Origin: Betaproteobacteria bacterium
GTDB taxonomy: Bacteria; Pseudomonadota; Gammaproteobacteria; Burkholderiales; Casimicrobiaceae
Assembly (NCBI GenBank): GCA_016717855.1
Contig: JADKEV010000074.1
Location: 20,239-84,238, forward strand
Length of the DNA stretch: 64,000 nucleotides
Reading direction: 5' to 3'
Every line of letters begins with the position of its first letter. Positions within the stretch are counted from its first letter, which is position 1. The position numbers and the translations under genes are program-made. Shown here piece by piece: positions 27,073 through 34,976 of this stretch. The notes beneath the pieces were generated by a model that was not told the origin of the DNA, did not search any database, and saw only the letters and a program-made list of their open reading frames with translations.

Positions 27073-27474
27073 TCAGCCGGCCTTGCCCCGGCGGCCGCGG
27101 TCGAGTGTCCGGCGCGTCTGCCGGACGAGGCCATCGACCTCGGCCAGCACCACGTCGATGTCTTCGCGCTGCTGCAGGAGCAACGCGCGGCGGTTCGCGA
27201 GAGTTTCCAGGAACTTGCGCAACTGCGGGGCTTCGTCGGTGTTTGTATCGTAGAGGTCCAGTATTTCCCGGATTTCCACCAGCGACAGGCCCAGGCGCTT
27301 TCCGCGCAGGATCAGCTTCAGCCGCGTGCGCTCGCGCGGGCCATAGACGCGGGTGCGTCCGCTCCGGGTCGGTGCCAGAAGACCTTCGTCTTCATAGAAG
27401 CGGATCGCGCGTGTCGTCAGGGCAAATTCCTGCGCGAGTTCTGAAATGGAAAACGTCAACGGAGGGGCAGCCAT
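27073..27474 (-). CDS. liuR: MerR-family regulator of leucine catabolism
   Basis: A 133-residue MerR protein: the N-terminal winged HTH reads F-S-I-S-E-L-A-Q-E-F, then R-A-I-R-F-Y-E-D-E-G-L-L, followed by the long dimer helix with D-L-Y-D-T-N and a short C-terminus without a metal-binding Cys motif. This is the LiuR pattern. ATG 27474 fits the family N-terminus, though no clear Shine-Dalgarno precedes it; an in-frame GTG lies at 27516. It is upstream of, and on the same strand as, the thioesterase-liuA genes, and likely binds the palindrome at 26938-26958 and the one at 61431-61452. The ligand is unknown. Confidence 0.85.
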   Translation of the reverse strand: MAAPPLTFSISELAQEFALTTRAIRFYEDEGLLAPTRSGRTRVYGPRERTRLKLILRGKRLGLSLVEIREILDLYDTNTDEAPQLRKFLETLANRRALLLQQREDIDVVLAEVDGLVRQTRRTLDRGRRGKAG

Positions 27475-27533
27475 GGGAGGAATAACAAGATGCCGAACGG
27501 CTGTTGAACATATCACATAACGTAATGATTTGC

Positions 27534-27562
27534 TTGACAGATCAGGGAGCCTGCACCATTAT
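27534..27562 (+). promoter_or_regulatory. probable sigma-70 promoter for the hydrolase-phaC operon
   Basis: A consensus -35 TTGACA (27534-27539) is followed after 17 bp by CATTAT (27557-27562). It points towards the GTG start at 27616, leaving a leader of about 45 nt. The preceding sequence CATAACGTAATG has an imperfect ACGT-centred symmetry that might be a weak LiuR-like site. Confidence 0.6.
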
Positions 27563-27615
27563 GCTGCGTTGCACAACGCGACCGTGCGACGCCCCTGCAG
27601 CTTGAGTCCATCCCC

Positions 27616-28686
27616 GTGACCGCACACCTGCCTCCCACCTTGCTTTTTCCTCATCCTGTCATCCCCGCGCCGGGCCGGGTGATCGAGGTCGCACCCGGCG
27701 TGTTGTGGCTGCGCATGCCGCTCCCGTTTGCACTCGATCACATCAATCTGTGGCTGCTGGCCGACAAGATCGATGGCGTCGAAGGCTGGACCGCCATCGA
27801 TTGCGGGTACGGGAATGACGCCACGCGCGCGTTGTGGGAAACCCATTTCGCTGGGACTTTCGCCGGCCTGCCGCTGCTCCGGGTCGTTGCCACCCACTAC
27901 CATCCGGATCACATGGGCAACGCCGCCTGGCTGCTCGGGCATTGCGTCGGGGGCGACCCGTTGCTGTGGACGACGCAGTCGGAGTTTCACACCGCGCACC
28001 TGGTCTGGAACCAGCTGGTTCAATACCGGATGGAAGACAACGCGGTGTTTTTCCGCCGGCATGGCATGCCGCTGGATGCCGAGCGGCATCAGGCCGGGCG
28101 CGGCAATCTCTACCGCATCGCGGTGCCGGAACTTCCGCAGCAATACCGGCGGATCACTGGCGGCAGCGTGCTGTCGATAGGCGGCCGGGAATGGGAGACG
28201 ATCATCGGCCTGGGCCATGCGCCAGAGCATGCCTCGTTCCATTGCCGGGCACTCAACGTGCTGATCTCCGGAGACATGCTGTTGCCCAAGATCAGCACCA
28301 ATGTGAGCGTCTGGGCGAGCGATCCCGAAGGGGATCCACTCCGACTGTTCCTCGATTCCATCGTCCGGTACACCGACCTGCCCGACGATACGCTGGTCCT
28401 GCCGTCGCACGGATTGCCGTTCATCGGCATCCGCTCGCGCGTCGTGGCGCTGGCCGATCATCACGCCGCCCGGCTGGCCGAGCTGCTGGCGGCCGCATCG
28501 GCGCTGGTGACCGCGTACGACATGCTGCCTGTGCTCTTCAGGAGGCCGCTCGACGTGCAGCAGCAGTTCTTCGCGATGGGGGAGTCGATCGCGCATCTGA
28601 ATCACTTGTGGCATCACGGCCGAATGCAGCGAGCAGTCGGCATCGACGGTGTCGTCCGTTTTTCCAGCGTCCCGCATCAGGAGTGA
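27616..28686 (+). CDS. metallo-beta-lactamase-fold hydrolase
   Basis: A 356-residue MBL-fold protein. The metal-binding motif T-H-Y-H-P-D-H-M-G is intact; further ligand positions are provided by G-H-A-P-E-H and S-G-D-M, and a late L-P-S-H-G. No signal peptide, so it is cytosolic. The GTG start at 27616 follows the probable promoter. The phaC start lies 2 bp after its stop, so the two are co-transcribed; members of this group are often annotated as hydrolases of acyl-CoA or lactone-like substrates, but the real substrate is unknown. A link to PHA metabolism is inferred from the operon. Confidence 0.88.
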   Translation: MTAHLPPTLLFPHPVIPAPGRVIEVAPGVLWLRMPLPFALDHINLWLLADKIDGVEGWTAIDCGYGNDATRALWETHFAGTFAGLPLLRVVATHYHPDHMGNAAWLLGHCVGGDPLLWTTQSEFHTAHLVWNQLVQYRMEDNAVFFRRHGMPLDAERHQAGRGNLYRIAVPELPQQYRRITGGSVLSIGGREWETIIGLGHAPEHASFHCRALNVLISGDMLLPKISTNVSVWASDPEGDPLRLFLDSIVRYTDLPDDTLVLPSHGLPFIGIRSRVVALADHHAARLAELLAAASALVTAYDMLPVLFRRPLDVQQQFFAMGESIAHLNHLWHHGRMQRAVGIDGVVRFSSVPHQE

Positions 28687-28688
28687 GC

Positions 28689-30503
28689 ATGTCCGCAGCC
28701 ACCACACCGAAAGCAGTGAAACCTGCAAATACGCCCGATCCGGCGCAGCTTGCGAAGTCATTCGCGCGTGCGGCGGAAAAGGGCTCGTCCCTGCTCGGCG
28801 AATTCCTGCAGAAGCAGATGGAGTCCGGCAAGTCGATGGCCAGCGACGAATTCGGCATTGCCCGCGCCTACATGGACCTGGCCTCGAAGATGCTGGCCAA
28901 TCCGGTCAAGCTCGCCGAAACCCAGATGAACCTCTGGTGGGAATACATGAACCTCTGGCAAGGCTCGACCCTGAGAATGATGGGCGTGCAGATGTCGCCG
29001 TCGGCGATACCGGACAAGAACGACCGCCGGTTCAAGCACGAAGACTGGCAGGAGCATTTCCTTTTCGACTACATCAAGCAGTCGTACCTGATCGCCGCGC
29101 GGTGGATGCACAAGACCGTGGCCGAAGTCGAGGGCCTGGATCCCGGCACGGCGAAGAAGGTCGACTTCTTTACCCGCCAGTACATCGACGCTCTGGCGCC
29201 GTCGAACTTTGCGCTGACCAATCCTGAAGTGCTGCACGAAACCGTCAGATCGGGTGGCGAGAACCTGGTCAAGGGCCTGCACAACCTGCTGGGCGACATC
29301 GAGCGCGGCAACGGCCAGCTCAAGATATCGATGACCGATTCCAAGGCGTTCGAGCTGGGCGTCAACATCGCCACGACGCCGGGCAAGATCGTCTTCCAGA
29401 ACGACCTGATGCAGTTGATCCAGTATGAGCCAACCACCAAGAAGGTATTCAAGCGCCCGCTGCTGATCATGCCGCCGTGGATCAACAAGTACTACATCCT
29501 CGACCTGCGCGAGAAGAACTCCATGATCAAGTGGTCGGTGGACCAGGGCATGACGGTGTTCGTCATCTCGTGGGTCAATCCGGACGCGGCGATGCGCGAG
29601 AAGAGCTTCGACGACTACCTGCTCGAAGGGCCGATGGCCGCCCTGGACGCGATCGAAAAGGCGACAGGCGAAAAGGAAGTCAACGCCGTCGGCTATTGCC
29701 TGGGCGGGACGCTGCTGGCCGCGCAGCTCGCGTACATGGCGGCGAAGAAGGACAAGCGGATCGTCTCCGCCACGTTCATGACTGCGTTGACGGATTTCCG
29801 CGCGTCGGGCGAACTTAATGTGTTTATCGACGAGAAGCAGATCGAAAGCCTCGAAAAGAAGATGAACGAGCGTGGCTATCTCGAAGGCTCGGAAATGGGC
29901 GCGACATTCAACATGCTGCGCGCCAACGACCTGATGTGGTCGTTCGTCATCAACAACTACCTGCTGGGCCGTGACCCGCTGCCGTTCGACCTGTTGCACT
30001 GGAACGGCGATTCGACGCGGATGCCGGCCAACATGCACAGCTACTATCTGCGCAACATGTACCTCGAAAACAGGCTGCGCGAGCCGGGCGGCATCACGCT
30101 CGATGGCGTGCCGATCGACCTGTCCCTGGTCAAGACGCCGAGCTACTTCGTTTCCGCGCTGGAAGACCACATTGCGCCTTGGAAGGCGACCTACCAAGGA
30201 CCTAAACTGTTCTCCGGTGAGTCCACTTTCGCGCTGTCGGGTTCCGGCCACATCGCCGGCATGATCAATCCGCCGTCGGCGAACAAGTACTGCTACTGGA
30301 CCAACAGCAAGCTGCCCGATTCGCCCGACGAGTGGTTCGACGGCGCGAAGCAACACGAAGGTTCGTGGTGGACCGACTGGCGGCAGTGGCTGGACGACAA
30401 GCAGGGGCCGCAGGTGGCGCCGCGCATTCCCGGCAAGGGGAAGCTCAAGGTCCTCGAACCGGCGCCCGGCTCCTACGCGAAACTGCGCCTCGATCCCAAG
30501 TAA
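28689..30503 (+). CDS. phaC: class I poly(3-hydroxyalkanoate) synthase
   Basis: PhaC polymerises (R)-3-hydroxyacyl-CoA into PHA at the granule surface. The 604-residue length and N-terminal domain fit class I. The lipase-like box is G-Y-C-L-G-G with nucleophile C337; Asp493 in L-E-D-H and His521 in G-S-G-H-I complete the triad. ATG 28689 is 2 bp after the hydrolase stop. There is no phaA/phaB immediately downstream; a terminator follows. A phasin gene (51089) and the thiolase gene (23356) elsewhere in the window fit a PHA-storing cell. Confidence 0.97.
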   Translation: MSAATTPKAVKPANTPDPAQLAKSFARAAEKGSSLLGEFLQKQMESGKSMASDEFGIARAYMDLASKMLANPVKLAETQMNLWWEYMNLWQGSTLRMMGVQMSPSAIPDKNDRRFKHEDWQEHFLFDYIKQSYLIAARWMHKTVAEVEGLDPGTAKKVDFFTRQYIDALAPSNFALTNPEVLHETVRSGGENLVKGLHNLLGDIERGNGQLKISMTDSKAFELGVNIATTPGKIVFQNDLMQLIQYEPTTKKVFKRPLLIMPPWINKYYILDLREKNSMIKWSVDQGMTVFVISWVNPDAAMREKSFDDYLLEGPMAALDAIEKATGEKEVNAVGYCLGGTLLAAQLAYMAAKKDKRIVSATFMTALTDFRASGELNVFIDEKQIESLEKKMNERGYLEGSEMGATFNMLRANDLMWSFVINNYLLGRDPLPFDLLHWNGDSTRMPANMHSYYLRNMYLENRLREPGGITLDGVPIDLSLVKTPSYFVSALEDHIAPWKATYQGPKLFSGESTFALSGSGHIAGMINPPSANKYCYWTNSKLPDSPDEWFDGAKQHEGSWWTDWRQWLDDKQGPQVAPRIPGKGKLKVLEPAPGSYAKLRLDPK

Positions 30504-30532
30504 TCTGGCTGTACCCCGGCGCGGGATCCGGA

Positions 30533-31099
30533 TCAATCGGCCGCGGTTTTCGCGGCCGATTGCTTTTCGCCTGTCGAGCGCAGTGCGCAAACTCGCTGGT
30601 GCAGCAAGTCGAGATCGGGGTCCGGGACCCCCAGTTCGTGCAGCGCGCGAACTGTGTTCTCAAGATACTCGAAGTTGCTGCCGTTGGCACCGGATGATGA
30701 CGCGATGATGGACGACATCTCATCCTCGGACAGGCAGGTGAACTGCCGGTGGTCGCGCTTGACTACAAAGGTCAGCGCCTCGGTGAGGACGCCATCGATC
30801 AGTACTGAGACCCAGGTCGGCGTATAGACTTTATTGGGCAGTTCGCGATCGTACAAGTACGTGAGCACCGCCTCGCGCTGCGCCGCAGCCACGCGGAATG
30901 CCATGCCCTGGCACTCCCCGCCGGCATCGACGCCGAGGACGAGTCCGGGCTGCTCGGGGGTTCCGCGGTAGATGGTCGAGCGGATGCAGAAGCGGCGGTG
31001 AAATCCGGGGAGAGTCGCGTGGCGCCGCTCTTCGAACGGAAATCCCGGATTCCACATCAGCGAACCGTAACCAAATACCCAGAAATCCCCGCGGTCCAT
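30533..31099 (-). CDS. ChaC-type gamma-glutamylcyclotransferase
   Basis: A 188-residue ChaC-family enzyme that cleaves glutathione to 5-oxoproline and Cys-Gly. The signature V-F-G-Y-G-S-L-M-W-N-P lies at the N-terminus and Y-R-G-T-P-E-Q-P-G-L-V-L-G follows. ATG 31099 has GGAGGAAA 6-8 bp upstream, which decides the start over an in-frame upstream codon. It faces phaC across a shared terminator and follows a small secreted protein gene on the same strand. Confidence 0.9.
   Translation of the reverse strand: MDRGDFWVFGYGSLMWNPGFPFEERRHATLPGFHRRFCIRSTIYRGTPEQPGLVLGVDAGGECQGMAFRVAAAQREAVLTYLYDRELPNKVYTPTWVSVLIDGVLTEALTFVVKRDHRQFTCLSEDEMSSIIASSSGANGSNFEYLENTVRALHELGVPDPDLDLLHQRVCALRSTGEKQSAAKTAAD
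30534..30567. terminator. bidirectional terminator between phaC and chaC-like gene
   Basis: CAATCGGCCGCG (30534-30545) and CGCGGCCGATTG (30551-30562) form a perfect 12-bp stem with a GTTTT loop, followed by CTTTT. The stop codon of the convergent gene overlaps the stem. Confidence 0.85.
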
Positions 31100-31163
31100 T
31101 TCGTATTTCCTCCCGAGGACGGCTGGCGCGTGGTTGGCCGCGCCTCGCGGCGCGGATTCCCGG

Positions 31164-31706
31164 CTATTGTGCCGCAACCCAGGGGCTGGTGTCTTGCGGG
31201 CCCTCGATTTCGTATCGATAAGTGATGACGGCGCGGCGCGCCTTGCGGATGAGGGCGCCGGAACCCTTCACCCGGACCGAGACGATGGTCGACAGGCTCG
31301 ACTGCCCCAGGGTCGGGGGCATCACGCTGATCTCCGGACACCCGTCGAATTCGGCGATTGGAACCCAGACCGCGCCCTCGAGCTGTTCGCAGCGCTTGAA
31401 AGCCTGGAAGGCGCGCATGCGCCAGCCGTTCTGCAGAACCTTGCCCTGGAACAGCCGATGTTCGCAGACGCTGTCTCCGAAGCCGTTCTCGAAGCTGGAA
31501 ACTATCGAAAAGGTTTGCGGCGCCTCGCCGCCCAGTGCGTCGACCCCGCAGCGCGAGCCGAACCCTTTCTCGAACAGCTGAAAACCCGACCCCGTTTGGC
31601 GTGCCACCGAGAATTCATGCGCACCCAGGCCCAGGACCGTCGTCTGCGCGAACGCACTCCCGCAGGACAACAGCGCAAGAAAGGCCAGTATTCGCAAGAG
31701 AGACAA
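31164..31706 (-). CDS. small secreted protein of unknown function
   Basis: A 180-residue protein with a signal peptide (L-L-R-I-L-A-F-L-A-L-L, then A-F-A before Q-T). The mature part has four cysteines (in S-R-C-G, V-C-E-H, R-C-E-Q and D-G-C-P-E), which could form two disulfides in the periplasm. The start is a TTG at 31706; no Shine-Dalgarno is clear, so it is uncertain. I do not recognise the family. The next gene upstream also encodes a small secreted protein. Confidence 0.65.
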   Translation of the reverse strand: MSLLRILAFLALLSCGSAFAQTTVLGLGAHEFSVARQTGSGFQLFEKGFGSRCGVDALGGEAPQTFSIVSSFENGFGDSVCEHRLFQGKVLQNGWRMRAFQAFKRCEQLEGAVWVPIAEFDGCPEISVMPPTLGQSSLSTIVSVRVKGSGALIRKARRAVITYRYEIEGPQDTSPWVAAQ

Positions 31707-31795
31707 GGGTATCGGGTTTCCGGAAAGGTGGGGGACTGCGAAGCATTCTAGCCGATATTCCCCGCGGCCAGACTACCGCGAGGGCGGCACATTGA

Positions 31796-32194
31796 TTACG
31801 CGCTGCAATTTCCATCGACGTTGAGTCCCACTGTCGACTCGGTGGCGTCGCCCGCAAGCGCCGACGCGAGCAGCAGGTGCCGCCCGGAGGAGCGGACCGG
31901 TATGCCATCGAATACCAGCGTTTGTTCGGTCCCGGCGTTCATCGCCACGGTGCGGGTGCCGCTGAACACCAGGTCCCCGTCCGCTTCGCGCAGGACCAAC
32001 TGCACCCGGGCATTGCCCTGATACGCGGGCGCCGCCTTGACGAAGACGCGGACCTCGTTGCACGCGCCGGTCTTGAGTTCCGCGCCGCTCGCGAGCGAAA
32101 CCCCGTCAATGCCGACGTTGGGGACATCGACGCCGGGAACGGCGAACAGGGACAGCGCGAATAGACTCGAGGCCAGAAATTGACTGTCGGTCAT
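31796..32194 (-). CDS. small secreted protein of unknown function
   Basis: A 132-residue protein beginning M-T-D-S-Q-F-L-A with a hydrophobic stretch to about residue 18, a possible signal peptide. The rest is beta-rich (V-R-V-F-V-K-A, V-Q-L-V-L-R-E) and looks like a small immunoglobulin-like domain with two cysteines (A-C-N-E and G-N-C-S near the ends). The ATG at 32194 has AGGAGGTG at ideal spacing, which settles the start. It follows the sensor kinase on the same strand with a 100-bp gap. Function unknown. Confidence 0.7.
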   Translation of the reverse strand: MTDSQFLASSLFALSLFAVPGVDVPNVGIDGVSLASGAELKTGACNEVRVFVKAAPAYQGNARVQLVLREADGDLVFSGTRTVAMNAGTEQTLVFDGIPVRSSGRHLLLASALAGDATESTVGLNVDGNCSA

Positions 32195-32294
32195 GCTTGG
32201 CACCTCCTGATACGCGATGCTCAGGATGGTAGGCGGCGCCACTGCTCGGCGCCATACCGCGAACGCGGTACAAGCCGCGCATGGCCGGGGCGGG

Positions 32295-34175
32295 TCAGCG
32301 CAGCGGCAGTCCCAGCGTGATCCGCGTTCCCTGTGGGCCACTGTCCACGGCGAGGGTGCCGCCCACCGCCTCGGCGCGCCGGCGCATGTTGCCGATTCCA
32401 CGGCCTCGGGGATGGTCTCCGTCGCCCGTCGCCGGCACGAACCCGCGCCCGTCGTCGACGACGGAGATCAGCGCCTTGCCTGCGTCGGAATCGATCTTCG
32501 TGGAGACCGTGATCAGCGTCGCGCCGGCGTGCTTGAGCACGTTGGTCAGCGCTTCCTGGAGAACGCGCAGTATGTGCAGCACGTTTCTCGGCGTCAGGTT
32601 GGGCAACGGCGGCAGTTCCCGGACCTGCCAGACGAGGCGCATCCCCGCAGCCTTCAGGCGCGGTTCCAGCCGGTAGCGGAGCGAGCCGAGAAGCGCTAGC
32701 AAGTCGTCGTCGATCGGTTCCATCGAGTCGATGACCAGCCGCAGGTCGTCGATACACTCGCGAACGATCTGCGCAACGGCCGCGGGCGCCGTCCTGCCGC
32801 CCTCCAGCGCGGCCAAGGCAGTGATCAATTGCCCGCCGACGCCGTCGTGCATGTCGCGCATCAGCCGCTGGCGCTCTTCCGCAAGCGCGTGCAGCTTCTC
32901 GGCCTGGGCGAGGCGCGAGTAGTTTGCTTCCAGCGCCGCGCTCTTCTCGGCGACCCGCGCCTCCAGTTCCCGGTTCAGCGTCTCGACTTCGGCCAGCGTC
33001 CGGATGAAGCGGTCGGTCAGCAGCCAGCCGATGCCCAGGAACAGGGGCGGCGCGGCGTACATCAAGAGGTTGACCCGATCATCGGCAATCCAGCCGCCCT
33101 TCATGAGCACGTCATGCAGCGCGAACGCAATCGTCAGGAAACCGATCACGATCAGGATCAAAGCCTCCCAACTCCGCCGCCGCCATGCAACAACGAGCGC
33201 CGCGATGCTCGCCCCCGAGACGACCAGGAATGTCGCGACATGCCAGAAGTTCGACAGCACGAACAGCGCACCTGGGCCACCGAGGAAGAACGTCACGGGA
33301 ACCAGGATCATCATTCCCCAGAACGATGTCCGCAGCCAGCGCCACCACCGGGCAGATCCCGCCGCGTAGTCCGTCGCGAACAGCGCGAGCAGCAGCGCGA
33401 AACCGTGAAACGCGGAACGGATGGCAAGTTCCCAGTAAAACGTCGGAACCGGGATGTCGCGCACATACAGGTCGGCCGTGTAGAACGCCCAGAGCAGCGA
33501 AGCAAAGCCGAAATAGCCGAACGCCGCGTCCTGCCGACGGCGGATCCAGAGCATGAGCATGAAAATGCCCACGGCCACGATCAAGAGGCTGGTCGTCTGG
33601 GCCAGGATGATGCGCCAGAAAAGTTCGCTCTCGTATTCGCCGGATAGTGCGGAATCGGCGTCGATCAACGGCGCCGTCAGGCCACCGTCCAGATCGGGGT
33701 AGCCGCGCACGCGGATGTGCACGCGATTGATCCCTTCCTTCAGCAGCCCTGGCGGTATCAGGAAGTAAAGCGGCCGGTTCCAGTTGCGCGCTACCGGCTC
33801 GTTGAAGGATCCCCCGCTGCCGATCAACAGGCCGTTGACGTACACGGCGCCGTTCATCGACACCCGCGGCAAATAGATCGCGTAGACCGCGGCGCCGGGA
33901 TCGGCAATCCGGAAGTCGAACCGGTACCAGACCGTGCCGCCTATGCCCCGCCGCGAGATGTTCCAGTTGTCGGGCAGCGCTTGCGGGCTCCATGCCGCAG
34001 CGTCCGGAGGCGGCACCTCGCTGTTGTCGTGCAGGGATTCGGAGACGATCCGCGTGGCCGGCGCCGCGGTAGCGGGGAACGCGGCGAACACCGCCAGCAC
34101 GGCCAGCACCAGACGTACGAACAGGCCCGAGCCGCGTTCGGCGCTTGACGTCTGCACGATGCGGCCGGAGTCCAA
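32295..34175 (-). CDS. 7TM-type sensor histidine kinase
   Basis: A NarL-system (HisKA_3) histidine kinase of about 626 residues. It has an N-terminal membrane anchor or signal segment near residues 18-35, a periplasmic jelly-roll domain (about 60-180) of the 7TMR-DISM type, about seven membrane segments (190-390), a short coiled coil (395-430), and the dimerisation/phosphorylation helix E-R-Q-R-L-M-R-D-M-H-D-G-V-G-G with His443. The ATPase domain has L-Q-E-A-L-T-N-V-L-K-H-A and D-D-G-R-G-F. The start is a TTG at 34175, or a nearby GTG. The response regulator gene ends 15 bp upstream, so they form one operon. The signal is unknown, perhaps a carbohydrate or envelope component. Confidence 0.9.
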   Translation of the reverse strand: MDSGRIVQTSSAERGSGLFVRLVLAVLAVFAAFPATAAPATRIVSESLHDNSEVPPPDAAAWSPQALPDNWNISRRGIGGTVWYRFDFRIADPGAAVYAIYLPRVSMNGAVYVNGLLIGSGGSFNEPVARNWNRPLYFLIPPGLLKEGINRVHIRVRGYPDLDGGLTAPLIDADSALSGEYESELFWRIILAQTTSLLIVAVGIFMLMLWIRRRQDAAFGYFGFASLLWAFYTADLYVRDIPVPTFYWELAIRSAFHGFALLLALFATDYAAGSARWWRWLRTSFWGMMILVPVTFFLGGPGALFVLSNFWHVATFLVVSGASIAALVVAWRRRSWEALILIVIGFLTIAFALHDVLMKGGWIADDRVNLLMYAAPPLFLGIGWLLTDRFIRTLAEVETLNRELEARVAEKSAALEANYSRLAQAEKLHALAEERQRLMRDMHDGVGGQLITALAALEGGRTAPAAVAQIVRECIDDLRLVIDSMEPIDDDLLALLGSLRYRLEPRLKAAGMRLVWQVRELPPLPNLTPRNVLHILRVLQEALTNVLKHAGATLITVSTKIDSDAGKALISVVDDGRGFVPATGDGDHPRGRGIGNMRRRAEAVGGTLAVDSGPQGTRITLGLPLR

Positions 34176-34190
34176 GTGAGCGGGGAGCCC

Positions 34191-34856
34191 CTACTGCCTG
34201 AGCAGCCCCATCTGGGTCGCTTCATAAACCGCTTCGCCGCGTGAATGCACGGCCAGTTTCTGGTAAATGCGCTTGACGTGCGTGGTGACCGTGTGGGCCG
34301 ACATTCCCAGTAGTTCCGCGATTTCGTTGAAGCTGAAGCCTTTTGCGATGTAAGTAAGCACTTCGGTCTCGCGCGGCGACAGGACTCCAGGAGGCGCGTC
34401 CGTCGCGGGAACCTTCGCTTCGGCCCCGCGAGCGGAATCAGCTTTGAACCGCGTCAGTAGCTTGCGGGCGATGACCGGCGTGATCGGAGAACCGCCGGCG
34501 CGCAATTGCCGGAGCAAGCCCAGGAATTCCTCCGGAATGCTGTCCTTCAGCACATAGCCCGCCGCGCCGGCCTCGATGCTGGCCAGCACGTGATCCTCGT
34601 CGCCGAAAACGCTGACGACCATGATGTCGCAATCCGGGTAGCGCGCCGCCGTCTCGCGGATGATATCGATGCCGCTTCCGTCGGGCAGGCCGAGATCGGC
34701 GAGCAGAATGTCAGGCTTCTCAACGGCCAGCACGGCGCGCGCGGCCGCGCAATTCGGCGCGATGCCAATCAACTCGAATTCCGGATCCGAGCGGACGATG
34801 TCCGCGAAACGTTCGGCGAATCCGGGTTCATCTTCAACCAGCAGTACTCGGATCAT
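34191..34856 (-). CDS. NarL/FixJ-type response regulator
   Basis: A 221-residue regulator. The receiver domain has the acidic pair E8-D9, the phospho-acceptor D54 in L-A-D-L-G-L-P-D-G, and the conserved Lys in V-L-K-D-S. The LuxR-type HTH begins at L-S-P-R-E-T-E-V-L-T-Y-I-A-K-G-F-S and ends H-V-K-R-I-Y-Q-K-L. The start at 34856 is the first ATG in frame. It is the partner of the adjacent kinase and is divergent from the secreted protein at 34977, a possible target. Confidence 0.95.
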   Translation of the reverse strand: MIRVLLVEDEPGFAERFADIVRSDPEFELIGIAPNCAAARAVLAVEKPDILLADLGLPDGSGIDIIRETAARYPDCDIMVVSVFGDEDHVLASIEAGAAGYVLKDSIPEEFLGLLRQLRAGGSPITPVIARKLLTRFKADSARGAEAKVPATDAPPGVLSPRETEVLTYIAKGFSFNEIAELLGMSAHTVTTHVKRIYQKLAVHSRGEAVYEATQMGLLRQ

Positions 34857-34940
34857 CGCGAAATCACTCTACGTTCGTATCGGGGATTGCGGGGCGGGTC
34901 CGCGCGCAAGTGGGCGCCGGGAGGACCCGGGCTGGTCCAG

Positions 34941-34946
34941 TATAAT
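34941..34946 (+). promoter_or_regulatory. consensus -10 element before the secreted Ig/glycosidase-like gene
   Basis: TATAAT at 34941-34946 is a perfect -10 sequence. No good -35 is visible at 16-18 bp, so activation by a regulator, possibly the adjacent response regulator, is plausible. Transcription would start near 34953, leaving an almost leaderless message for the ATG at 34956 or a short leader for the ATG at 34977. Confidence 0.45.
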
Positions 34947-34976
34947 CGGCGCCCGATGATCATACCTTGCGCGGAC

